35,459 bases of DNA from positions 1 to 35,459 of the IMG/VR virus record IMGVR_UViG_3300037119_002493; one strand, given 5' to 3'. A program made the translations under genes and the position numbers. The stretch comes from a virus. This document shows positions 16,991-24,302 of this stretch, piece by piece (position 1 is the stretch's first letter; the number at the start of each line of letters is the position of its first letter). The notes beneath the pieces are model-generated. The model did not search any database, was not told the origin of the DNA, and saw nothing but the letters and a program-made list of their open reading frames with translations.

Positions 16991-17303
16991 CCTGGCGACC
17001 GACTACGGGGTTGACGCTACTCACGGAGCAATCTACACCACGGCCCCCGGAGCAACCCAGGGCACTGAGCCCTCGGGTGGCTCGCCGGCGTATGCACGAA
17101 AAGCGCTGAGCTGGTCTGCGCCCTCCAATGGTACAATCACAGCGACGGCGACGTTCGACGTTCCCTCGGGTGCAACCATTGTTGGCATCGGCGTTCACAC
17201 GGCACTCACTGCAGGCACGTACCTTGATGGTGCGACCATCACCAGCCAGGCCTTCGCCTCCCAGGGCACGCTGGCTGTTACCTTCACCTACACACAGAGC
17301 TAG
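16959..17303 (+). CDS. Small beta-rich tail-like protein
   Basis: A 114-residue protein starting at ATG 16959 behind TAGGAG (16948-16953). A GTG six bases upstream is possible but overlaps that site. The sequence MAIQTTAQKNNLATDYGVD followed by a Thr/Gly/Ala-rich beta-sandwich pattern (SAPSNGTITATATFDVPSG, IVGIGVHTALTAG) is common among small actinophage tail or fibre-associated proteins. It has no signal peptide. It overlaps the preceding membrane-protein gene by 32 bases and lies just before the secreted phosphoesterase. Confidence 0.65.
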   Translation: MAIQTTAQKNNLATDYGVDATHGAIYTTAPGATQGTEPSGGSPAYARKALSWSAPSNGTITATATFDVPSGATIVGIGVHTALTAGTYLDGATITSQAFASQGTLAVTFTYTQS

Positions 17304-17310
17304 GAAGTCA

Positions 17311-18858
17311 ATGAAGAAACTGTTTGCGGTGCTCGCAGCACTCGCACTCCTCCTCGCTGGTAGCATCGCCCCCATGGCGTTCGCTGCCGGAACTACGGTG
17401 TTTACTCCCACCGCCGATACCTACGTGCAGTACGACAAGCCCACTGAGAACTTCGGCGCAAGCGTCCGATGGTCCACTGAGGGTCGAACCGACATTTGGC
17501 GTAACTCACTGATTCGATTCAACGTAGTAGTTCCCGCAGGCGAGAAGGTGGTCTCCGCAAAGCTTCGTGCTTACTCGGAGTCAGCAACGACCTCAACTGA
17601 ATTCGTAGACGTCTATGGCACCAATGGATCATGGACCGAAGCTGGCGTCAACTGGAACAACGCGCCCGCTCGTAGCACCTGGCTCGGTAAGCAGGGGAAC
17701 TTCGCTGTCGGCTCATGGGTTGAATGGGACGTGACGACTTGGGTTGGCGCGAACGGCGGGTACACCAACTTCAAGCTCGAATCCAACGCACAGAAATGGA
17801 TCGGCTTCAAGTCCAAGGAAAACACCGACCCTGCGCTGAAGCCCCAGCTCGTCATCGTCACTGAACCCGATGGCACCCCGACCCCGACACCCACGCCCAC
17901 TCCGACGGAAACGACCCCTCCGCCCACCGGCGGTGACTGGGACTTCGCCATCGTTGGTGACATGAACCCGTCCGGGCACAGTGCAGCTACCACCGAGTCG
18001 GGCAAGAACGCCATCAGCATCAAGAACGCGCTCGCGTCCGGTGAGGTTGATAACTTCTTCGGTCTCGGTGACTTCCAGTACAGCATCGGTCACTGCGGAC
18101 TCTCCGGTTCATCCAATCCCGCAAACGACCACTACTCCAAGTACCACACCCAATGGGGATCGTTCAAGGACAAGACGTACTGGACTGCCGCACCGAACCA
18201 TGACTACCAGCCGGGTCGCAACACTGACCTCGACGATTACATGGACGGAGGCTGTGTCGATACGGTGAAGTCCGCGACCAGCACCGACCCGACTCGTAAG
18301 GGTCCCAACCCTGCTGGCACGTTCCAGGAGAACCAGAACTGGTACTCCTTCGACAAGGGGAACTGGCACATCCTGGTTGCTCCGTCTGCGCTGTGGCGTT
18401 ACGACGTGCCCAAGGCGAACGCGATCACTTCCGAAATGGATGCCGACCTGATGGCCGCTAAGGCTGCGGGCAAGCACCTCGCCGTTGTGTACCACGAGCC
18501 GTACTTCACTTCGAAGACCAGCTCCCACGACCGGGCGTTTGAACACAAGCCCTGGATCGACATGTTCTGGAAGAACCGGGTGAAGGTTCTGTTCTCCGGA
18601 TCACAGCACAACTACGAACGCAGCTGCCCCGTGAACAACGCGGATCAGTGTGTGGCCGATGGGATGCAGCAGTTCCAGGTATCCACCGGTGGCATTACCC
18701 TCCGTGCGTTTACCGACAACCCTGCGTACATCCAGAATCGGTTCTCCGACTCCTGGGGTCACCTGCGTATGAGCCTGAAGTCCGATGGTTCCTACAGCTG
18801 GAACTTCGTTCCGACCTCGGGCAACATGACCAACACCGATAGTGGTACCCGCCCGTAG
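17311..18858 (+). CDS. Secreted metallophosphoesterase with DNRLRE/CBM-like domain
   Basis: A 515-residue protein. ATG 17311 is chosen because it opens a textbook Sec signal peptide: MKK, a hydrophobic core and an AFA cleavage site near residue 25. Residues about 30-185 resemble the DNRLRE (CBM96-like) beta-sandwich, including DTYVQYDKPTENFG and SLIRFNV. A Thr/Pro linker covers about 188-208. Residues 210-505 resemble actinobacterial calcineurin-type phosphoesterases: GD217MN, GLGD254FQY, PNH297DY, VVYH395EPY and GSQH433NYER. The usual first His of the GHxH motif is Ser431, so metal binding or activity may be altered. The protein should be exported from the infected host or become surface-bound. 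A terminator follows the stop. Confidence 0.82.
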   Translation: MKKLFAVLAALALLLAGSIAPMAFAAGTTVFTPTADTYVQYDKPTENFGASVRWSTEGRTDIWRNSLIRFNVVVPAGEKVVSAKLRAYSESATTSTEFVDVYGTNGSWTEAGVNWNNAPARSTWLGKQGNFAVGSWVEWDVTTWVGANGGYTNFKLESNAQKWIGFKSKENTDPALKPQLVIVTEPDGTPTPTPTPTPTETTPPPTGGDWDFAIVGDMNPSGHSAATTESGKNAISIKNALASGEVDNFFGLGDFQYSIGHCGLSGSSNPANDHYSKYHTQWGSFKDKTYWTAAPNHDYQPGRNTDLDDYMDGGCVDTVKSATSTDPTRKGPNPAGTFQENQNWYSFDKGNWHILVAPSALWRYDVPKANAITSEMDADLMAAKAAGKHLAVVYHEPYFTSKTSSHDRAFEHKPWIDMFWKNRVKVLFSGSQHNYERSCPVNNADQCVADGMQQFQVSTGGITLRAFTDNPAYIQNRFSDSWGHLRMSLKSDGSYSWNFVPTSGNMTNTDSGTRP

Positions 18859-18868
18859 TACAACAGTG

Positions 18869-18907
18869 ATGGGGTCCGGTGTCTTCTGATGCCGGGCCCC
18901 ATTCTTT
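18869..18907 (+). terminator. Intrinsic terminator after phosphoesterase gene
   Basis: Arms 18869-18879 and 18892-18902 form an 11-bp stem with one G-U pair and a 12-base loop, followed by TCTTT. The T-run is short and interrupted, so termination may be partial. It separates the membrane/secreted insert from the LamG-repeat gene. Confidence 0.7.
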
Positions 18908-18918
18908 AGGGAGGAACA

Positions 18919-21309
18919 ATGGCTCTAACTCTTACAGCGGGCACCTCCGTCGAATCTACGGGCAGCGTGACCAGCACGACTGTCACATTGCCCGCTGGCC
19001 TGGTCGATGGCGACTACACCATCATCTTCGTTTCATGTAACGCCACCAACTCTACCGTCACCACTCCTGCAGGCTGGACTAACATCCTGGCAGACACGAA
19101 CTCTGTCAACGGCTCTACGTCCATGTCTCACGCTATCTTCTACCGGAAATGGGTCTCAGGCGATGGGAGCGTTGCTGTCACCACCACGAGTGGACGTGTG
19201 GCTGCCACCCCCGTCAAGGTGTCGGGCGCTGACCCTGGAACTTTCGTCAACACAGCGGCATCTGTCACGCAGGCCGCCTCGGGCGCAACCACGCTAATTG
19301 CTCCGACGATCACACCCAGCAGCACGCATCTTGTCTGTGTATTCACGGGCCGCCGCGCAACCAATGGTGCGTACCTGACACCTTTCTCTAGCTTGTCAGC
19401 TGGAATGACCACGGTCGCCGAAGCTAATGGCAAGGCTACTGGGGCAACCAACGCTGGCCACCTGATTGCCTATCAGGCTGTGACGGCTAACTCTGCTACA
19501 GGCACCCGGCAGGCCAACCCAGCGGGCTCTACCACTGGTGCGTTCGGTGTGTCCTTCGCACTGAATGAAGCCACCGGGGGTCCGGCCGTAATCACCACAA
19601 TGCTCGAGACTTTTGAATCGAGCTTGGGAATCTGGACTCCCACGACTGCTGGCGCGGGCACGGCTACTAACTCAGCCGCCGACACGTACCAGTCCATCCT
19701 GGGCATCGGTGCTACCGTGCCGTCAACCTCGATAGACAAGGCTGGGTTCTCATACACCATCAGTCCTGGTGTGCAGCAAGTCTCCATCGAAGGCTGGTGG
19801 AAGGTAAGCGCTGAGGGTGTCGTTGATTCCAACGTACCCTTCTGCCGCTTCGACTGGGGCAGCACCCGGGTCGCTGACGTTTATCGGCAGAACCAGATCG
19901 CTTCGGGATTCAATCTCTGGCTTCGGGTAACCAAGGCTGACGGCATTGGCTCCTGGTACATCCCGTTTGGGCTGAGGCTCGAACTAAACCAGTGGGTCTA
20001 CATGAAGGTTGTGTGGGGCACCAATGGTGTTCCGCATGTGTGGGTCGATGGTGTCCAGTATCTTGACGCCAGTGACGCACCCGCCGATTATCTCATAACT
20101 ACAACCATCAACAATGTGTGGCTAGGTTCGCCGGAAGCTGGCAATCAAGGCACGTGGTCGATGGATAACGTCACCCTGACAACCATCTCAACACCCATCA
20201 CGCCCCTGGGGGCTAATGGTGCCTATGGTCAGTTCTCTAGCTCGGGTACGCTGGCCCCCACACAAACGGGGATGTCAGCAAAACCCACGGCTGCTTTCTC
20301 AGGCTCGGGCACGTTGTCATCTACTCGGGTCGTAGGGTTCGCTCGATCTGCTTCGCTGTCCGGCTCGGGTACATTGACTGGGTCGGCTACCCCTGGGTTC
20401 GCTCGGGCTGCGTCGCTGTCTGGGTCTGGCACTCTTACGGGAACCTCGACGCCGGGTTACACGCGGTCGGCAAGCCTGTCAGGTTCAGGTACGCTCAGCT
20501 CGACACGCGTTGCTGGCTTTGCGAAGACTGGGTCGCTGTCAGGCTCAGGCACACTCACTGCGACTGCGAGCAAGCATGTCGCCGTCACATCAAACCTGTC
20601 TGGCTCAGGCACACTGACCAGCACACGAGCTCCCGCGGCTAACGCTAGCGGCACACTGTCCGGCTCGGGCACGTTGACTTCAACGCGCATTGTTGGGTTC
20701 ACCAAAACAGGTACACTGAGTGGAACAGGTACACTGTCTGGTGTGGGAGTACCCAGCTTCGCACGTACGGTCAACCTGTCCGGGTCGGGCGCACTTACTG
20801 CATCGACCACACCGAGTGTCTCGCGCACAGGTAACCTGTCGGGTGAAGGCACACTGTCTGCAACGGCTGACGCATCAAGCGCCGGCAGCGTCTCGGTGAA
20901 CCTGGACGGCGAAGGCACGCTGACTGGCACAGCTAAACCTGGCTACTCACGCGCCGTGTCGCTCAGTGGTTCAGGCACGTTGTCTGGCACTGCATCAACA
21001 GCCAAGACAGCAACAGGATCGCTCAGCGGTACTGGCACTCTGTCGGCGTCTGCTACATCGTCGATCACTGCGACAGGCACACTGTCAGGCGTCGGTACGC
21101 TAAACGCTGCAGCGGTGTCTGAGATGTCTGTCATCGTCGAACTCTCGGGTGCTGGCGTATTGACAGCGACGACGCATAATGAGGCTATGCCCGACTTCAT
21201 ATTGGGCTCGCTTGGAATGGCACGCTACAACGCTGACCTTGTCACTCGCGTAGGACAATGGGACGCATCACTTCCCCGACGATGGAACGCTGACTTAGGA
21301 GAGTCGTAA
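18919..21309 (+). CDS. Minor tail/fibre protein with LamG-like domain and 20-residue repeats
   Basis: A 796-residue protein with a GGAGG ribosome site. Residues 1-220 form a Thr/Ser-rich beta domain. Residues about 228-430 have the strands of a concanavalin/LamG-like carbohydrate-binding fold (VSIEGWWKVSAEG, WVYMKVVWGTNG, VWVDGVQYLD). Residues about 438-760 consist of sixteen units of about 20 residues built on LSGSGTLT. The last 36 residues (RYNADLVTRVGQWDASLPRRW) look like a conserved end signal. There is no signal peptide, so it is probably a virion surface fibre. Its stop overlaps the next ATG. Confidence 0.75.
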   Translation: MALTLTAGTSVESTGSVTSTTVTLPAGLVDGDYTIIFVSCNATNSTVTTPAGWTNILADTNSVNGSTSMSHAIFYRKWVSGDGSVAVTTTSGRVAATPVKVSGADPGTFVNTAASVTQAASGATTLIAPTITPSSTHLVCVFTGRRATNGAYLTPFSSLSAGMTTVAEANGKATGATNAGHLIAYQAVTANSATGTRQANPAGSTTGAFGVSFALNEATGGPAVITTMLETFESSLGIWTPTTAGAGTATNSAADTYQSILGIGATVPSTSIDKAGFSYTISPGVQQVSIEGWWKVSAEGVVDSNVPFCRFDWGSTRVADVYRQNQIASGFNLWLRVTKADGIGSWYIPFGLRLELNQWVYMKVVWGTNGVPHVWVDGVQYLDASDAPADYLITTTINNVWLGSPEAGNQGTWSMDNVTLTTISTPITPLGANGAYGQFSSSGTLAPTQTGMSAKPTAAFSGSGTLSSTRVVGFARSASLSGSGTLTGSATPGFARAASLSGSGTLTGTSTPGYTRSASLSGSGTLSSTRVAGFAKTGSLSGSGTLTATASKHVAVTSNLSGSGTLTSTRAPAANASGTLSGSGTLTSTRIVGFTKTGTLSGTGTLSGVGVPSFARTVNLSGSGALTASTTPSVSRTGNLSGEGTLSATADASSAGSVSVNLDGEGTLTGTAKPGYSRAVSLSGSGTLSGTASTAKTATGSLSGTGTLSASATSSITATGTLSGVGTLNAAAVSEMSVIVELSGAGVLTATTHNEAMPDFILGSLGMARYNADLVTRVGQWDASLPRRWNADLGES
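20230..21186 (+). repeat. Sixteen tandem 60-bp (20-codon) coding repeats
   Basis: The repeats encode units of about 20 residues starting LSGSGTL, with variants SGTG, SGEG, SGVG and SGAG. The first and eleventh units have two extra residues. Conservation is at the amino-acid level in the first seven positions, while the last 13 vary and the DNA differs between units, so the array is old or diversified by selection. It lies inside the LamG-repeat protein gene. Confidence 0.9.
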
Positions 21310-21590
21310 TGACCAACGCTTACATATTCGGCTCGAATGAGTTCCAGCCAATCATTGTGACTAAGACGGTTGATGAGGTGGTTACTCCTGTGACCACTGG
21401 AGTCCAGTACGTCATCGTTCCAAAGGGTGAGGCGTTTCTCGACGCACTGCCCCAGGACGTGGCTACGCTGGATGGCCAGATTGGGTTCTTCACCGAAGGG
21501 CTCACTCGAGGCTACTGGCATGTCGGGGTTCGTCTTCAGGCTTACCCCGAATCGCCGCTTGTCCATGCGGGATTCATCCGCATAGTTTAG
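21309..21590 (+). CDS. Small minor tail-associated protein
   Basis: A 93-residue protein coupled by TAATG to the repeat-fibre gene and followed after nine bases by the endolysin gene. It has no signal peptide or membrane helix and is beta-rich (VQYVIVPKGEAF, GYWHVGVRLQAYPESPLVH), as in small head- or tail-fibre-associated proteins. Family not recognised. Given its coupling it probably binds the preceding fibre or helps it fold. Confidence 0.65.
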   Translation: MTNAYIFGSNEFQPIIVTKTVDEVVTPVTTGVQYVIVPKGEAFLDALPQDVATLDGQIGFFTEGLTRGYWHVGVRLQAYPESPLVHAGFIRIV

Positions 21591-21599
21591 GAGCAAGGC

Positions 21600-23057
21600 A
21601 TGGCTTACGATTTCATCTGGCCCTGGCCGAAAGGCAAAGTGGCTAGTCAAGAGTTCGGTACATGGCCCGGGGGCGTAAACCCCGCAGGCGGGCACACTGG
21701 TATCGACGTACCACTGCCAGTTGGCACTCCCCTCCGCGCACCTGCTGATGGTGTGGTCGAGGCTGCTCGCTGGTTCTACACGACTGATGGTTCTGACAAC
21801 CCCTGGCTGCTGACTGCAGGCGGAGGCATCTGTCTCGTCATCAATCACGGCAAAGGTCTGCCGACCACGATCATGTGCCACCTCAACGAGACGAAGCTCA
21901 ACCCGGGCGACAAGGTCAAGAAAGGCCAAGTCGTTGCATGGTCGGGCAACACGGGCAAGTGGACCACTGGTCCGCACTGCCACTTCGAAGTGTTCCTCGA
22001 CAAGTACAACATCCGAAGCTCCACGTATGGACGCTCGAACCCCCGACTGGTATGCACCTTGTACTGGGAGGACGTTCTCGCCGTTCAGCCGCAGGGAGAT
22101 ATCAGCACTCCCATCATGGGCTTCCAGCGTGACAGCATTGTGGAAATCCGTCAGCGTTCAGCTCCGGATCACAACTCCACGCTGATCAAGTCCTGGGCTG
22201 CTGACACCCGGTTCGACTTCGGTGGGTTCACGACCAAGGGCACCGACCCGTACGGCGACGGCAACCGTCTCTGGTTCAAGGGTCGTTACTCTGACACCTG
22301 GTTCCACTCCTCGGGCTTCGGTGACAAGGGCACTCACGATCTGCAGAACTTCACGCCTGCCGATCCGACGCCTCCGCCCGTAGTTGTGACGCCACCCACA
22401 CCGACGGCTCCCAAGTACGAGTTCACGCAAGACATCTTCAAGGTTGGAGATATCAACGTCGAGAAGATCCCTGCACACTGGGACAACTACGGCGAGGAAT
22501 TTCCGACGAACCCCTCGGGTGTGGTGTGGCACTGGTGGAACAACATTCCGAACAGGCCGTCGATTGCTTCGGTGATCAACGAGTTCTGCAACGTGTCCAC
22601 CTCCAAGTCGCCGCACTTCATCGTGACGCATGATCGAGTCATCCAGTGCGTGTCGCTGAACGACCGGGCATTCCATGCGGGTCCTGCCGGCAATGACAAG
22701 GTGGGCGTAGAGGTTGATCCTCTGGCGAATGAAAAGAACGCTGATGGTTCCTACACCGAACTCGCTCTGAAGATTCAGGCGAACGTCCGTGCTCTCGCGG
22801 CTGAGCTGCGTGACTTCTACGGACGCAAGCTCAACGACCATCTGCACAAGGAATTCATGGCAACCGAATGCTCGGGGTTCGACCTGGCACGCTTCAAGGT
22901 TGCTGACATTGTGGTTGACGAACCCAAGGTTCCCGACCCTGTCGTTGTCCCGGTGACACCCCCGCCGCCAATCGTTGTTCCACTGCCTGATGAAGGCACT
23001 GTCTTGCGGAACTTCTTCGACTGGTTGATCAAGATGTTTCTGGAACGCACGAAGTAA
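21600..23057 (+). CDS. Endolysin: M23 endopeptidase plus N-acetylmuramoyl-L-alanine amidase
   Basis: A 485-residue protein with AGGAG ahead of the ATG. Residues about 15-165 are an M23 (LytM-type) peptidase with H32-x3-D36 and the HxH pair H126/H128, expected to cut peptide crosslinks. Residues about 175-245 resemble a small SH3-like wall-binding region. A Pro/Thr linker (about 257-275) leads to an amidase_2 domain (about 280-430) with predicted zinc ligands H311, H416 and C424. A second Pro/Val linker ends in an amphipathic helix FFDWLIKMFLERTK. There is no signal peptide, so release needs the downstream holin. Two catalytic domains attack two bond types in peptidoglycan. Confidence 0.9.
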   Translation: MAYDFIWPWPKGKVASQEFGTWPGGVNPAGGHTGIDVPLPVGTPLRAPADGVVEAARWFYTTDGSDNPWLLTAGGGICLVINHGKGLPTTIMCHLNETKLNPGDKVKKGQVVAWSGNTGKWTTGPHCHFEVFLDKYNIRSSTYGRSNPRLVCTLYWEDVLAVQPQGDISTPIMGFQRDSIVEIRQRSAPDHNSTLIKSWAADTRFDFGGFTTKGTDPYGDGNRLWFKGRYSDTWFHSSGFGDKGTHDLQNFTPADPTPPPVVVTPPTPTAPKYEFTQDIFKVGDINVEKIPAHWDNYGEEFPTNPSGVVWHWWNNIPNRPSIASVINEFCNVSTSKSPHFIVTHDRVIQCVSLNDRAFHAGPAGNDKVGVEVDPLANEKNADGSYTELALKIQANVRALAAELRDFYGRKLNDHLHKEFMATECSGFDLARFKVADIVVDEPKVPDPVVVPVTPPPPIVVPLPDEGTVLRNFFDWLIKMFLERTK

Positions 23058-23062
23058 CGAAC

Positions 23063-23314
23063 ATGAAAGACATCCCATCGAAGGTTTTCTACGTGCTTAG
23101 TGCTGAGGCCGGCTTCATGGTCGGCATGGGCATCATGTTGTTCTACACGCTGAGAACCGTACACAGAGTCACAGTAGATCACCGTTGGGGTGACCTCAAC
23201 CGAATTGATGAAGGAGTAAAAAAATGGCAGACCATGAAGCACCTCCGGCTGCGAGCAGCATCAAGCTCCTTGATGCACTCGACCGCGCATGGCGCACGTT
23301 CTATGCGGCGGTAG
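23063..23314 (+). CDS. Small lysis-region membrane protein overlapping the holin
   Basis: An 83-residue frame with one membrane helix near the N-terminus (about residues 8-30) and then a basic, polar tail. The first 50 codons look coding. The last 30 overlap the holin frame by 91 bases and read as a basic shadow. The start has no clear Shine-Dalgarno site and lies five bases after the endolysin stop. At 23218-23224 this frame reads A AAA AAA just before the holin start, so a -1 slip would fuse it to the holin. It may be an antiholin or second holin component. Confidence 0.5.
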   Translation: MKDIPSKVFYVLSAEAGFMVGMGIMLFYTLRTVHRVTVDHRWGDLNRIDEGVKKWQTMKHLRLRAASSSLMHSTAHGARSMRR

Positions 23315-23520
23315 GCGTTGACCTGCTGCTGGCAATCGGCCTGGGCATGCAGCAGCTGATGCTCGAGTCCGACCCGTTCACATCCGCCTTCTGGTGGACG
23401 TTGCTGGTCCTGATCGTCAAGTCGATCCTCGCTGCTGTCGCATCGTTCTTCCTGCGTTACGCGAAGCAGCCCAAGGTACCGACGGCAGCCGAATCGCCGT
23501 TGCTTGAATTGAATAAATAA
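23224..23520 (+). CDS. Holin
   Basis: A 98-residue protein with two predicted membrane helices (about residues 23-48 and 55-80), a polar Ala/Pro-rich N-terminus and a short Lys-containing C-terminus, the class II holin layout. It sits just after the endolysin gene and before a strong terminator. The ATG is preceded by AAGGAG (23211-23216). Holins permeabilise the membrane at a set time to let the endolysin reach the wall. The family is not recognised by name; the call rests on topology and context. Confidence 0.75.
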   Translation: MADHEAPPAASSIKLLDALDRAWRTFYAAVGVDLLLAIGLGMQQLMLESDPFTSAFWWTLLVLIVKSILAAVASFFLRYAKQPKVPTAAESPLLELNK

Positions 23521-23549
23521 ATACACAATTAAATACGCGTAAATAAAAG

Positions 23550-23586
23550 AGGCCCCCGGTTGATAATTCAGCTGGGGGCCTTTTTT
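23550..23586 (+). terminator. Strong intrinsic terminator after the holin
   Basis: Arms 23550-23562 and 23569-23581 form a 13-bp stem with two wobble pairs and a six-base loop (ATAATT), followed by TTTTTT (23581-23586). This is the end of the late operon. Confidence 0.92.
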
Positions 23587-23813
23587 AGTGGGTGCGTCAG
23601 ATGCGAGGGGTTATGCCCTACCGTGCCTGCGGTGCTGTGTTGTGAACGATACTTCAATCGAAGACGAACGTAATCGTATCACATGTATAAAAATCACATC
23701 TAGCCCTCCCGCGTGTTGCAAGCTTCGCAGCAAAGCGGGGGTATCTCGGAGGTACGGTGCGGGCGAGTACTAACCCCGTGGGAAAGAGGATTTCAAAAAA
23801 GAATCAATATGCG

Positions 23814-23843
23814 TTGTGCCCGTAAAGACCATGTGACATGATC
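23814..23843 (+). promoter_or_regulatory. Weak promoter-like pair before a possible leaderless gene
   Basis: TTGTGC (23814-23819) and CATGAT (23838-23843) are 18 bases apart. Transcription would begin close to ATG 23849, giving a leaderless message, which is common in Actinobacteria. No Shine-Dalgarno site is seen before that ATG. Both hexamers match the consensus only partly. Confidence 0.3.
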
Positions 23844-23848
23844 GTTAT

Positions 23849-24193
23849 ATGAACGCACAAACGCCAGAAGATCTGTTTGATCTTATGTCACGCTGGGATG
23901 AAGAAGCTCGCAACATCCCAACGTACCTCCTTTCACAGGGGCACAAGCTGAACGCCGCTGATCGAAGGAACCTGCTTGTGCGCCACGCACTCCTCAAGAA
24001 ACTTGTTGTGGAACTACGTGACGCACTCGCGGGTATGGCCGTGCGATACCGGGGGACTATCGACGGTGTGGTGTACATCGAATCCGACAACGAAGACGAC
24101 TGCTGGGCCCGTGTGGGTGATAGAGGAACAGTCGAGTTCACGTTACTGACCAAATGGCTACCAACCGACAGCGCCATGGCGCACGGGAAATAG
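23849..24193 (+). CDS. Hypothetical early protein
   Basis: A 114-residue protein with a helical, charged N-terminal 60 residues (EDLFDLMSRWDEEARNIP, NLLVRHALLKKLVVELRDALAG) and a beta-rich second half (VRYRGTIDGVVYIESDNEDD). No membrane helix or known motif is recognised. It has no ribosome site, so it may be translated from a leaderless message. It stands alone between the late terminator and the promoter-like sequence before the histone-like gene. Codon use fits the genome. Confidence 0.6.
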   Translation: MNAQTPEDLFDLMSRWDEEARNIPTYLLSQGHKLNAADRRNLLVRHALLKKLVVELRDALAGMAVRYRGTIDGVVYIESDNEDDCWARVGDRGTVEFTLLTKWLPTDSAMAHGK

Positions 24194-24229
24194 CCACTCT
24201 CACCTCTGCGCGACACACAAAGTCTGTGT

Positions 24230-24235
24230 TATAGT
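24230..24235 (+). promoter_or_regulatory. -10-like element before the histone-like gene
   Basis: TATAGT lies 73 bases upstream of the start of the basic winged-helix gene and matches the -10 consensus at five of six positions. No good -35 hexamer is visible at the expected distance. The gene's strong codon bias suggests it needs a good promoter, and this is the best candidate. Confidence 0.35.
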
Positions 24236-24302
24236 TTAGACGTAACGCTTTGAAACAACGCTTCACACGAAGCAAACACCCACCAACAAGGAGATGACCG
24301 AC

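Larger units (their letters stand above)
23521..23848 (+). other. Noncoding region after the lysis genes
   Basis: About 330 bases without a convincing gene. It begins with the strong terminator at 23550-23586. A TATAAA element lies at 23686-23691 without a good -35 partner. CCCGC (23708-23712) and CCCC (23774-23777) both complement the G-rich run at 23735-23741, so two alternative hairpins are possible. It ends with a weak promoter-like pair ahead of ATG 23849. A 61-codon open frame here has no ribosome site or sensible composition. Confidence 0.6.

Noticed and set aside
17128-17310. Upstream extension of the phosphoesterase frame
   Set aside because: It overlaps the preceding gene, is Arg/Ser-rich and would bury the signal peptide; ATG 17311 is a far better start.
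20230-21186. CRISPR array or satellite DNA
   Set aside because: The 60-bp periodicity is a coding repeat in frame with a long gene, without identical repeat DNA or unique spacers.
23588-23773. 61-codon open frame on the + strand after the lysis terminator
   Set aside because: No ribosome site, unusual Cys/Arg-rich composition and it crosses predicted hairpins; treated as noncoding.
23736-23778. tRNA-like sequence with G-rich start and CCCC end
   Set aside because: Only about 43 bases long and without the conserved T-loop and anticodon arms.
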